Origin: Chroococcidiopsis thermalis PCC 7203
GTDB taxonomy: Bacteria; Cyanobacteriota; Cyanobacteriia; Cyanobacteriales; Chroococcidiopsidaceae
Assembly: GCF_000317125.1 (NCBI RefSeq)
Contig: NC_019695.1
Coordinates: forward strand, 3,026,336 to 3,090,335
DNA: 64,000 nucleotides
Direction: 5' to 3'
Shown here: one piece after another, positions 8,718 through 16,737 of the stretch
Layout: every line of letters begins with the position of its first letter
Position numbering within the stretch: the stretch's first letter is position 1
The notes under the pieces: generated by a model
Databases searched by the model: none
Told to the model about the DNA's origin: nothing
What the model saw: the letters and a program-made list of their open reading frames with translations, nothing else
Made by a program: the position numbers and the translations under genes

Positions 8718-9344
8718 TTAATCAAAATAAGTTGGTAAATCTGGATGGCGATGGTAGTGGAAAATTTTAGTAATTTGAGTAGGCATTACCCGTGTCAAAG
8801 ACAAGGGAGGAATTTCATCTTCGCCAAAAAAAGCTACCTCGTCAGTTTCAATGCTAGATGATGGAGAACCACCAATAAGTTCGCATAAGAAATGTAACTT
8901 GTAAACAGCATAAGGGAAAGGTGGATGTCCCTGCTTATCGCGATCGTAGACAGCAAGTAATTTGACAGCGCGGGTGAGATATCCTGATTCTTCCTGAACT
9001 TCGCGCACCACAACTTCACTAGGAGAGTTGCCTATGTCAGCATAACCTCCTGGTAGCGACCAACAACCATCTACTTTTTCCTTTACCAATAACAACTTAT
9101 CTTCTTGGAAAACCGCCGCCCGCACGTCTACTTTTGGGGTAGCATAACCAACCTCTTGAGAAAATAAATCGAGAACGTAGCTAGGCTCGACATGACTATA
9201 AGTTGCCATAATTTCCGCCGCGATCGCCCGTAGGGATTTGTAGCGTTCTCTGTCAAACACTCCTTCGGTATAAGTCAAACCAGTTTGCGCGATCGCCTCT
9301 AGCTTTTTTGCCCATTCCAGCCATTTGTATTCTGGGGAACCCAT
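8718..9344 (-). CDS. NUDIX hydrolase with N-terminal NUDIX_N domain
   Basis: This cytoplasmic hydrolase probably cleaves a nucleoside diphosphate linked to another moiety. About 50 N-terminal residues (EWAKKLEAIAQTGLTY) match the Nudix_hydro_N type. The Nudix box follows near residue 105 and ends REVQEESGY. The first box glutamate is replaced by Asn (GYADIGN), while the metal-binding REVQEE core is intact. I chose the ATG at 9344, which follows AGGATT and begins with MGSPEYKWLEWA as relatives do; an upstream ATG at 9380 adds 12 residues. Confidence 0.88.
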   Translation of the reverse strand: MGSPEYKWLEWAKKLEAIAQTGLTYTEGVFDRERYKSLRAIAAEIMATYSHVEPSYVLDLFSQEVGYATPKVDVRAAVFQEDKLLLVKEKVDGCWSLPGGYADIGNSPSEVVVREVQEESGYLTRAVKLLAVYDRDKQGHPPFPYAVYKLHFLCELIGGSPSSSIETDEVAFFGEDEIPPLSLTRVMPTQITKIFHYHRHPDLPTYFD

Positions 9345-9604
9345 AATCCTGTCTGTAGTTAATTGTTTCTCATTGGTCATTAATCGTTGGTTGTTAGTTG
9401 ATGGTTGACAATTGTTGCTCTACCCCCCTGCTTCCTTGTCCCCCTACTCCCTGCTCCCTATTAACTGATATTGCAAAGTTTAGTAAAAGCTACCTGCTTC
9501 AGCCTATAGATAGATGCATAATATCCGGTTGTCAGCTTGTCTTAGTGCAAGGCAAATGGTGTGATTCGACCGATAAGCGAAACGCACCAACAATCGGAAC
9601 ACAT

Positions 9605-10744
9605 ATGATAAAAGAGATCGATCTAAAAAGCAAAACTATAGATAATCTGGTGGCGATCGCCAGCCAATTTGACGTAGAAGGTCAAATTGTAGAGATTCAA
9701 GCTTTTGGTAACGGTAATATCAACGATACTTTTCTCGTCACGCTGAGAAACTCAACTCAAAAACACGTTATTCTACAACGCATTAACACGCATGTATTTC
9801 ACCAGCCAGAACTGGTAATGCAGAATGTGCGCGTCTTTACCGACCATGCGACCCAGCGCTTGCAAGATTGGAGTAGCGATCGCCGTTGGGAAATACCGAG
9901 CGTCATCCTAACGCAGGATAATCGGGAATATTGGATGAATGCTGAAGGAGCATTCTGGCGTGCAATTAGCTTTATCGAAGCCGCACAATCTTTTGACACT
10001 ATTACAGATTGCGATCGCGCTAGAGAGGCTGGTTACGCCCTTGGTACGTTTCATAATCTCATCAGCGATTTACCCCCTGAAAAGCTAGCTGTCACGCTGG
10101 AAGGATTTCACATTACACCGCGCTACCTTCAACAATATGATGCAGCGCTGGCAAAACATGACAAAAGCAAATCCCCTGAAATAGATTTTTGTTTGCAGTT
10201 TATTCAAACTCGTAGAAATTGGGTAAGTGTTTTAGAAGATGCAAAAATCAGCGGAGAATTACCTTTGCGTTTAATGCATGGCGATCCTAAAATTAATAAC
10301 GTTCTGTTTGACACCAATACAGGACGAGCCGTCAGTGTTATCGATCTCGATACACTCATGCCTGGTTTAATCCACTACGATATCGGTGATTGCCTGCGAT
10401 CGAGTTGTAATTCTTTGGGTGAAGAAACTCAACAATGGCAAGAAGTACGATTTGAAACAGAACTCGCCCAATCTATTTTACAAGGCTATATTTCACAAGC
10501 AAAAAACTTTTTAACTGAAAAAGATTACGAATATATATACGACTCAATCCGATTGTTAGCTTTTGAATTAGGATTGCGGTTTTTTACCGACTATTTAGTA
10601 GGTAACGTTCACTTCTCTAAGGTGAAATATGCAGAACATAATTTGGTCAGGGCACTGGTACAATTTCAGCTGACTCAAAGTATTGAAACTCAACAATCGC
10701 CTATTTGCGCGATCGTGCGAGATTTAAAACAAGGTTTAAAATGA
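9605..10744 (+). CDS. Aminoglycoside phosphotransferase-fold kinase (N-acetylhexosamine kinase-like)
   Basis: The protein has the APH/choline-kinase fold. An early FGNGNINDTFLV resembles the nucleotide loop. Brenner's catalytic motif MHGDPKINNVLFD and the metal-binding VIDLDTLMPG follow near 220-245. It resembles the NahK group of anomeric sugar kinases, which make sugar-1-phosphates, though other small hydroxyl substrates are possible. I chose the ATG at 9605 because about 69 upstream residues in frame are compositionally odd (PLLPCPPTPCS from a repeat). The next gene overlaps its stop, so the two are translationally coupled. Confidence 0.75.
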   Translation: MIKEIDLKSKTIDNLVAIASQFDVEGQIVEIQAFGNGNINDTFLVTLRNSTQKHVILQRINTHVFHQPELVMQNVRVFTDHATQRLQDWSSDRRWEIPSVILTQDNREYWMNAEGAFWRAISFIEAAQSFDTITDCDRAREAGYALGTFHNLISDLPPEKLAVTLEGFHITPRYLQQYDAALAKHDKSKSPEIDFCLQFIQTRRNWVSVLEDAKISGELPLRLMHGDPKINNVLFDTNTGRAVSVIDLDTLMPGLIHYDIGDCLRSSCNSLGEETQQWQEVRFETELAQSILQGYISQAKNFLTEKDYEYIYDSIRLLAFELGLRFFTDYLVGNVHFSKVKYAEHNLVRALVQFQLTQSIETQQSPICAIVRDLKQGLK

Positions 10745-11280
10745 GCGTTCGCACTTTTTTTCTGAAGCCATTCCCCTCTGATAATCCACCGCTTCAGCTT
10801 GAAATCTCAGGTATTGTAGATCGGCAATTCAATAAACTTACTATCCAATACCAGATTTTGGGACAGTTGGTAGAATTAGCCATTCCAGCAGTAACAGATT
10901 CGCCTGCTCGTAAAGACGAATTATGGCAGCAAACGTGCTTAGAGTTTTTTCTTGGAATTGAAAATTCTTCCCAATATTGGGAATTTAACCTTTCACCTTC
11001 TGGAAACTGGAACATCTATCATTTTGAAGATTATCGTCAAGGAATGCAACCAGAAACAGCCTTTACATCACTACCATTTGTCGTGCATAATCGACCCAAT
11101 TATTTATTGTTGAATCTCGAACTCAATTTAGATAAAATTGTAGAAATAGAGCAGAAAATAGAAATTGCGATCGCGTCTGTGCTTCAGTCACAATCTGGTG
11201 AAATGACATATTGGGCATTAACTCATTGCGGTACGCAAGCCGATTTTCATCTGCGCGATAGTTTTGCGATCGAATTGTGA
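10741..11280 (+). CDS. DOMON-like domain protein
   Basis: About 179 residues, all-beta in appearance, matching cyanobacterial proteins annotated as DOMON-like. Aromatic and acidic residues (ELWQQTCLEFFLG, YWEFNLSPSGNWNIYHFEDY) suit a carbohydrate- or heme-binding beta sandwich. No signal peptide is visible, so it should be cytoplasmic. The ATG overlaps the kinase stop (ATGA). That coupling suggests that the protein binds the sugar or product handled by the kinase; this is inference. Confidence 0.65.
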   Translation: MSVRTFFLKPFPSDNPPLQLEISGIVDRQFNKLTIQYQILGQLVELAIPAVTDSPARKDELWQQTCLEFFLGIENSSQYWEFNLSPSGNWNIYHFEDYRQGMQPETAFTSLPFVVHNRPNYLLLNLELNLDKIVEIEQKIEIAIASVLQSQSGEMTYWALTHCGTQADFHLRDSFAIEL

Positions 11281-11304
11281 AAATAGGAAGTAAGCAGTGG
11301 AGAC

Positions 11305-11326
11305 TGTAAAGTTAATTATCTTTACA
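11305..11326. terminator. Hairpin between convergent genes
   Basis: TGTAAAG and CTTTACA form a seven-base stem with an AT-rich loop, lying between the DOMON-like gene and the 3' end of the restriction endonuclease gene. It lacks a strong U-tract, so it is a weak bidirectional terminator candidate. Confidence 0.4.
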
Positions 11327-11353
11327 ATTCTATCCGATTTTGAGAATCAATTG

Positions 11354-12088
11354 TTATCCGTTTTGATTCCGACCGATTTCTCGTTCAATGATTTCTTTAA
11401 TAAATTCAGGGATGTCTTTATTTAGTTCAGTAGCTTGCTGTTTCAGATTTTCATATATATCAATTTCTTCTTCCTGCCACATTATATCTATTCTTCTCAC
11501 CTGTTGCATGGCAATATGTGTATAGCTTTCTGGATAAGCCCAGTAACATGATAAGCAAATAGACTTATCCTTGATAATACTCCAGTTCTCGCAGTGTTCG
11601 CACGACCAAGACTTTGCTCGGTTAGCAGAGCCACAAAGCAGCATAAAGTGTTCAGGTGAAAACTCTGGTTCTCCGTCAATTTCAAAAGGGATACGATGAT
11701 CGATCTGCAATTCACGCTTATCCACTACTTCTAAATAAATGAAACACTTACAGCCATGTCTCTTAATTAGTTCGTCCTTTAGCTGCTTCGATAAACCAGT
11801 TCTACCAGAAAATCTAGAAAACCTAGCCTTGCTAACATCTCCAAATTTATAAGCAGCGATCTTTTTGCCATCGCTTCCTGTAACGCGGAAAGTGTCGAGG
11901 GGAATTCCACGTTCTCGAACATCTCTTGCTGCTCTTGGAGGATGATTATAGCCGTATATGTTCTTAAGTTCTTCCGTAGTTACAAGACCATGTTGCAAAA
12001 TGTGATTAATAACAGCTTTTGGTCTTTTTGCAGTCACTGACTGACACAGTTGTATGAAATCATTGGGTAGCGGCTGAGAACTGTTCAT
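11354..12088 (-). CDS. Type II restriction endonuclease, HNH family
   Basis: A winged-helix-like head (residues about 20-85, LVTTEELKNIYGY...ARDVRERGIPLDTF) is followed by an HNH nuclease core (ELQIDHRIPFEIDGEP...SANRAKSWSC) near 130-160. A zinc ribbon of two CxxC pairs (CEHC, CLSC) follows at about 160-180. The head domain probably reads the target and the HNH domain cuts it. It overlaps the end of the adjacent methyltransferase gene by 29 bp on the same strand, the classic arrangement of a restriction-modification pair. It has almost no HIP1 octamers, a sign of acquisition. Specificity cannot be read. Confidence 0.82.
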   Translation of the reverse strand: MNSSQPLPNDFIQLCQSVTAKRPKAVINHILQHGLVTTEELKNIYGYNHPPRAARDVRERGIPLDTFRVTGSDGKKIAAYKFGDVSKARFSRFSGRTGLSKQLKDELIKRHGCKCFIYLEVVDKRELQIDHRIPFEIDGEPEFSPEHFMLLCGSANRAKSWSCEHCENWSIIKDKSICLSCYWAYPESYTHIAMQQVRRIDIMWQEEEIDIYENLKQQATELNKDIPEFIKEIIEREIGRNQNG

Positions 12089-12998
12089 GCTTGTCCAATA
12101 GAGTAAGCTGTTTATGCGTCCTGCTAATATAGCTCTCTATTCCTGAAATACGATCGCGAAGTAAGGAGGGCGACAAATACAGAGATTCTATTGTTACTTC
12201 GTCTCTACCCAACAGTGTTGCTTGAGACGATCGCCCAACTTTAATTTCAATTTTTTTTAACCCTAGTTCTTCAGGTAGCGAGTTGCCAAAAGTTTTGTTC
12301 CCTCGTTTACCATCGTAGCTAACTGCAAACGCTACTTCTTTCTGGTTGAGATCCTCAAGAGAAAGAACAAAATCATTAAAACTGATTCCAGCAAAATATC
12401 TTGAATCGCGATCGCCGCACACACCTTGATAAGGCGGATCTATGTAGACGAAATCACTTTGTCTAACTTCAGCTAGCACGTCTTTATAATCCCAACATGT
12501 GAATTTGCACTTATTTTTCAGCAGTTGAGATACACCTTCTATATTTTTTCTCATCTTGTCAGGCTGAGTTCCCTTTCGCCTTTTATCAGGGCTTTGGTTA
12601 AAAAAACCTTCAGAGTTATACCGTACAGCCCCTTTTACGCATCGAGCTAACAAATAGAGAAAAAGTTGCGGCTCATTAGTCTTATTAAACTGCTCTCTAA
12701 CTTGATAGTAATGCCCTATGGAATCGCTATGCTGTTCGTTCCATATATCTGTATAAGCAGTTGCTATTTCTTCAGGGGTTTCTACGATCGCCCGTATTAA
12801 TTCAACTAGCGGTTGATTTAAGTCATTGAGCCAAAAATTTTGAGAAATTTCCTTAGAAGAGGCGGCAATACTAATTGCAGCAGTTCCCGCAAACGGCTCA
12901 ACCAGCCTATCTATAGTTTCAGGTAGAAATTTCAAAATGTCTGAAGCAAGATTTCTTTTACTGCCTTGATATTGAACCGGATGAGGAAGGCTAACCAT
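12060..12998 (-). CDS. Adenine-specific DNA methyltransferase, Dam/D12 class
   Basis: The protein transfers a methyl group to the N6 of adenine. Near the N terminus is YQGSKRNLA, then the AdoMet motif I VEPFAGTAAIS, with the catalytic DPPY (YIDPPYQGVCG) near residue 195. This is the D12 class that includes Dam and DpnII-type enzymes. I use the ATG at 12998 (MVSLPHPVQYQG), because the longer frame needs a TTG start. Paired with the HNH nuclease downstream, it should protect the host at the shared site. Genes of this kind often move between strains. Confidence 0.92.
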   Translation of the reverse strand: MVSLPHPVQYQGSKRNLASDILKFLPETIDRLVEPFAGTAAISIAASSKEISQNFWLNDLNQPLVELIRAIVETPEEIATAYTDIWNEQHSDSIGHYYQVREQFNKTNEPQLFLYLLARCVKGAVRYNSEGFFNQSPDKRRKGTQPDKMRKNIEGVSQLLKNKCKFTCWDYKDVLAEVRQSDFVYIDPPYQGVCGDRDSRYFAGISFNDFVLSLEDLNQKEVAFAVSYDGKRGNKTFGNSLPEELGLKKIEIKVGRSSQATLLGRDEVTIESLYLSPSLLRDRISGIESYISRTHKQLTLLDKHEQFSAATQ

Positions 12999-13022
12999 TT
13001 TATATAGGACACATGCTCTCAA

Positions 13023-13854
13023 TCAGCATACCATAAAGGCTAAGACGGCTAATGACTTACCAAATTCCCACATTGATAGATGTCCTACAACTAGACCTAC
13101 AATTACGATTGTTGTGGTTTGCAGTTGAGCATCTAGAGGTAAGTAACCTTGAAACTCGTGTTCGATCCCGCGATCGCAATTAGCAGAATGAAGGAACGAG
13201 TGCGGTTGAGCGGCTGCTAGTAATCTTTGTACGATTGTCGCTAGAATCTGAGTTCTGTTCGCTACAACACGGTTATTATGCGCTGACTATAGCCGATCGA
13301 TTAACTTGTCGTACTCTACATGGCTCCCGATCCAAAACCACAAGATACCACCTTCCACCTCAATACCTAAAGCTCGGTAATCTAAATCCGCTCGAACTGA
13401 CCAATACTTTTTGCCAAAAGAGTGGAAATGAGAAGCTAATTCATTAGCTTTCGACTAGTCATGCAGCAACTACTAAAGAGATTTTGGCTTGAATCCAATG
13501 CTTGTAACTGATATAAAACCAAGGATTTATTACTTTACTAATAGAATAAATTGAACGTATGCAGTTGCATCACCCCTAAGTCTAAATTTCGTTAAATTCT
13601 CTAAGCCATTTTCAGACGAAGCTAGATGTTCACTCGAATTGAGGAGTTTTTCAAATCTCAATCTCAATCTCGATCGCTCTTATGTCATTTTCTGGTCACA
13701 TTGAGGTTTGAAGCTAGAAGTAGGTGGGATAACTGTTTGTTTAACGCGATCGCTTTGAGCAATAAATCTGCTCGAATCAGCGCGATCGCGTGAAAGCCAC
13801 CACTGAGAAAATTAAGTTCGCGAAAGCACAATTGCAATTGTTTCAGGAGAAAAA
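13023..13854. other. Long gap with a toxin relic and unassigned sequence
   Basis: Over 800 bp without an intact gene. A RelE/ParE-like C-terminal fragment lies at 13287-13454 on the minus strand. A short plus-strand frame from ATG 13052 reads MTYQIPTLIDVLQLDLQ and stops after about 45 codons; I cannot assign it. The last 250 bp hold HIP1 sites and should contain the promoter of the stress-protein gene, whose ribosome site is probably CAGGAG at about 13845. Confidence 0.5.
13287..13454 (-). pseudogene. RelE/ParE-family toxin, C-terminal fragment
   Basis: The minus strand encodes 55 residues containing FGKKYWSVRAD, LDYRALGIEVEGG and LWFWIGSHVEYDKLI, which match the second half of cyanobacterial RelE/ParE-superfamily toxins. 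An in-frame TAG directly precedes the fragment, and no N-terminal half or start codon remains. No antitoxin gene is next to it. It is a decayed remnant. Confidence 0.7.
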
Positions 13855-14577
13855 ATGGTAACTCAACAATACAAGCGTGCTGTTGGTACGTTTTCTAGCA
13901 GAAACGAAGCAGAAGCGGCTCTCAATGGACTGAGAGAATCAGGCTTCTCGATGGATAAAGTTTCTCTACTGGCTAAAGATGCAGACCGTAACGAAGCAAT
14001 CTCTGGGGTTGATGTTCGAGATCGTGACGAGCTGAAAAGAAATCGCACCGAAGCGGAACGCGGTAATACTGAAGCTCAAGAAGGTGCTGGGATTGGTGCT
14101 GTTACTGGTACGGCGTTGGGTGGTATCGGTGGCTTACTCGTCGGTCTGGAAGCTTTAGTTATTCCTGGGGTAGGTCCATTCTTGGCAGGCGGGACGATCG
14201 CAGCTACTCTAGCTGGTGCTGGCATCGGTGCGGCAGGAGGGGCAATAGTTGGAGCTTTGACTGGGTTGGGTATTCCAGAAGAAGATGCCAAAGCTTATGA
14301 CAAGCGGATTTCCCAAGGGGACTACCTAGTGATATTAGAAGGTACTCAAGCCCAGATCGAGCGAGCTGGCAATGTCTTAAGGAATCGCGGCATTCATGAG
14401 TGGAAGGTATACAATGCTGCTGGGGGATCCAATTCCCAGCCTAGTGTTGGTTCCACCACTGTCAATCGCGATACGCAGCGATATGTAGATAGAACCACAA
14501 CCGATCGCGATGTTATCGATACAACGACGGGCGATCCAGAAGTAAAGATTGTCGATCGACGTGAAGAGATTCGATAG
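13855..14577 (+). CDS. General stress protein (17M-like) with glycine-zipper segment
   Basis: The N-terminal 50 residues (AVGTFSSRNEAEAALNGLRESGF) form the ferredoxin-like domain of the YflT/17M general stress family. A glycine/alanine-rich double hydrophobic stretch follows at about 77-135 (GAGIGAAGGAIVGALTG), a glycine zipper able to insert into or associate with a membrane. The C-terminal 60 residues are charged and disordered (DRDTQRYVDRTTTDRD). Such genes are commonly induced by desiccation, salt or heat. It opens a block of stress and ion-transport genes. Confidence 0.8.
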   Translation: MVTQQYKRAVGTFSSRNEAEAALNGLRESGFSMDKVSLLAKDADRNEAISGVDVRDRDELKRNRTEAERGNTEAQEGAGIGAVTGTALGGIGGLLVGLEALVIPGVGPFLAGGTIAATLAGAGIGAAGGAIVGALTGLGIPEEDAKAYDKRISQGDYLVILEGTQAQIERAGNVLRNRGIHEWKVYNAAGGSNSQPSVGSTTVNRDTQRYVDRTTTDRDVIDTTTGDPEVKIVDRREEIR

Positions 14578-14628
14578 TTTAAATCTCTACTGCTAAGATT
14601 TAGCCTTCTCGTTCTGCACCAATCTCAA

Positions 14629-14656
14629 GTAGAGACGTTACGTATAGCGTCTCTAC
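14629..14656. repeat. Family A palindrome copy (imperfect)
   Basis: GTAGAGACGTTACG faces TATAGCGTCTCTAC, giving an imperfect 28-bp inverted repeat in the 140-bp gap between two genes of the same direction. It is one copy of the family found at convergent gene ends elsewhere. It may end the stress-protein transcript. Confidence 0.6.
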
Positions 14657-14717
14657 ACGAACTCAACCAATTTACATCTACGTAAAATTTACAGCTCGAT
14701 CGCAATTTTGGGGAAAG

Positions 14718-15872
14718 ATGAATTCACTAATTTCAGTTGACGAGCTATTGACTTTGGCATCTGATAAATCGGGGACTTGCGTTTCCATTTACATGCCAAC
14801 TCATAAGCTGGGGACGCAGACGCAACAAGACCCGATTCGATTCAAGAATCTGATGCGCCAAGCAGAAGAAAAATTGATTGCCACTGGAATGCGGGCGCAA
14901 GATGCCAGAGATTTACTCGCAAGAGCGCAACAGCTCGATGATTTCCAGTTTTGGCAACATCAGAGTGATGGACTGGCAATTTTCATCTCGGCAGATATGT
15001 TTGGTTACTACTGCTTGCCGCTCAATTTTGACGAACTTGTAGTAGTCACCGATCGCTTTCACTTCAAGCCCTTACTACCTTTGCTTTCAGGTGATGGACA
15101 ATTCTACATCTTGGCACTGAGTCAAAACCAAGTGAGATTATTCCAAGGAACGCGCTACAGTGTCAGCGAAATTGAGTTAGAAGATGTGCCAACTAGTATT
15201 GCTGAGGCATTGCGGTACGACGACCCCGAAAAGAGCCTCCAGTTCCATACAGGGACATCTGGAGGGCGAGGAGGCGACCGTGCTGCCATGTTTCACGGTC
15301 AAGGTGCTGGCAATGACGACCAAAAAGAAAACATCCTGCGCTACTTCCGCAAGGTAGATAGTGGTTTGCAGGAATTGCTCAAAGATCGGCGATCGCCTTT
15401 AGTTTTAGCAGGTGTTGACTATCTCTTGCCAATTTATCAGCAGGCAAACACATATCCCTACTTGCTCGATGAAGGCGTGACCAGAAATCCAGACCAACTC
15501 AAAGCAGAGGAATTACACGCACAGGCGTGGGAGATCGTCCAGCCTCATTTCGAGCGATCGCAACAAGAAACCGCAGCCCGTTATCAAGAACTAGCCGGAA
15601 CGGGAAAAACTGCAACTAACATTCGGGAAGTCGTTCCTTCTGCTTATTACCAACGAGTTGAGTCTTTGTTTGTTCCCGTAGGGTTGCAAAAGTGGGGACG
15701 CTTTCATCCCGATACCAGCGAGGTAGAGTTACACGAAGAACATCAGCCTGGGGATGAGGACTTGATGGATTTAGCGGCTTTACATACACTTTTTAACGGC
15801 GGTACGGTATATGCAGTAGAGCCAGAGCAAGTGCCTGGGAATAATTCTTTAGCTGCGGTGTTGCGTTATTAG
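14718..15872 (+). CDS. baeRF-family protein (bacterial archaeo-eukaryotic release-factor-like)
   Basis: This 384-residue soluble protein begins with SVDELLTLA...VSIYMPTH, typical of the baeRF group, bacterial relatives of eRF1/Vms1 domains. Middle regions include VRLFQGTRYSVSEIE, the conserved segment near the active loop, and a glycine-rich linker (GTSGGRGGDRAA). The C-terminal domain resembles the eRF1 domain 3 fold (LVLAGVDYLLPIYQQ). Relatives are proposed to act on stalled ribosomes, but this subfamily's function is unknown. It lies in the stress block, 3 bp from the next frame. Confidence 0.65.
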   Translation: MNSLISVDELLTLASDKSGTCVSIYMPTHKLGTQTQQDPIRFKNLMRQAEEKLIATGMRAQDARDLLARAQQLDDFQFWQHQSDGLAIFISADMFGYYCLPLNFDELVVVTDRFHFKPLLPLLSGDGQFYILALSQNQVRLFQGTRYSVSEIELEDVPTSIAEALRYDDPEKSLQFHTGTSGGRGGDRAAMFHGQGAGNDDQKENILRYFRKVDSGLQELLKDRRSPLVLAGVDYLLPIYQQANTYPYLLDEGVTRNPDQLKAEELHAQAWEIVQPHFERSQQETAARYQELAGTGKTATNIREVVPSAYYQRVESLFVPVGLQKWGRFHPDTSEVELHEEHQPGDEDLMDLAALHTLFNGGTVYAVEPEQVPGNNSLAAVLRY

Positions 15873-15874
15873 AA

Positions 15875-16737
15875 ATGCCAACTCTGTTTTTACCAGGTAA
15901 TCGTTCCATCATCACCCGTAACATTCCAACTGCGATCGCGATCGCAATTTTTCTACTTTTACCAGCCAGCAAAGGATTAGTGCAGGAGGAAATTTCTCCT
16001 TTACCTGTCACCCCCCAAACCAGCGCCCCAGAAGAAATTCCTAGCGACGGGCTGTTTTTTGCCGATGTTATTGTCAGAGGACAGCCCGTGTTTCAAATTG
16101 GCAGTTTGGGCGAACTTAGCGCCACCGAACGAGCGCAAATTGTAAATCGGCGCATTGCTGGTATTTTGGCGCAGTCACAAACTGGCAGCGCCGTCACCGT
16201 TGTTCCCGATCCTGGAAGAGGTATTGCCACCTTGCAGGTGAATAATCGGGTATTGATGACCGTAACGCAACAGGATGCCCAAGATTTTAATCTGCCTGTA
16301 GACAAGCTGGCGCAGCAGTGGGCAGCAGAGTTGAATCAAGCGTTCGAGCGTCCGCCATTAGCGATTGATGTCGGACAACGGCTTTGGATTACTTTACGAC
16401 AGTTTCAGCGGGATGCGATCGACAATTTACCTGCATTTTTGGGAGCTTTGCTAGCAATCGCTGTTGCTTGGTTGATTGCTGCTAGCTTGCGTCGTCTGAC
16501 TTTGGTAGGGGCGCAACGTTGGGAAGTGGATCGCAACTCTAAAATTTTGGTCAGTCGTTTAGTCTATTTTTGCATAATGCCGTTTTGGGAGTTGCCGGAG
16601 TCGAAGCAGAACCCCAGCCAGACATTTTTGTGCGCGAACTAGGAGCGAGTACAGTCAATATTGAGGTGAGATTTTGGGTAAATTCTCACCGTTTGCCATT
16701 TTTAGAAATGACTTCCCTGGTAGCACAATCGCCTTAG
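15875..16737 (+). pseudogene. MscS-family mechanosensitive channel gene with internal deletion
   Basis: The first 230 codons give a signal peptide, a periplasmic domain (DGLFFADVIVRGQPVFQIG) and one membrane helix ending near KILVSRLVYF, as in the N-terminal part of cyanobacterial MscS-like channels. The sequence then jumps, near 16570, to the C-terminal MscS segment in another frame (HNAVLGVAGVEAEPQPDIF...STVNIEVRFWVNS), which ends at a TAG at 16735. The pore helix and most of the beta domain, perhaps 120 residues, are missing. The intact frame ends at 16642 after about 19 foreign residues. It cannot make a normal channel. Confidence 0.8.

Noticed and set aside
13052-13190. Short plus-strand frame starting MTYQIPTLIDVLQLDLQ
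   Set aside because: No ribosome site or family recognised; kept only as a note in the gap entry.
13235-13447. Plus-strand 70-codon frame in the gap after the restriction-modification pair
   Set aside because: It is antisense to the RelE/ParE fragment, which has clear family similarity, and shows no coding features of its own.
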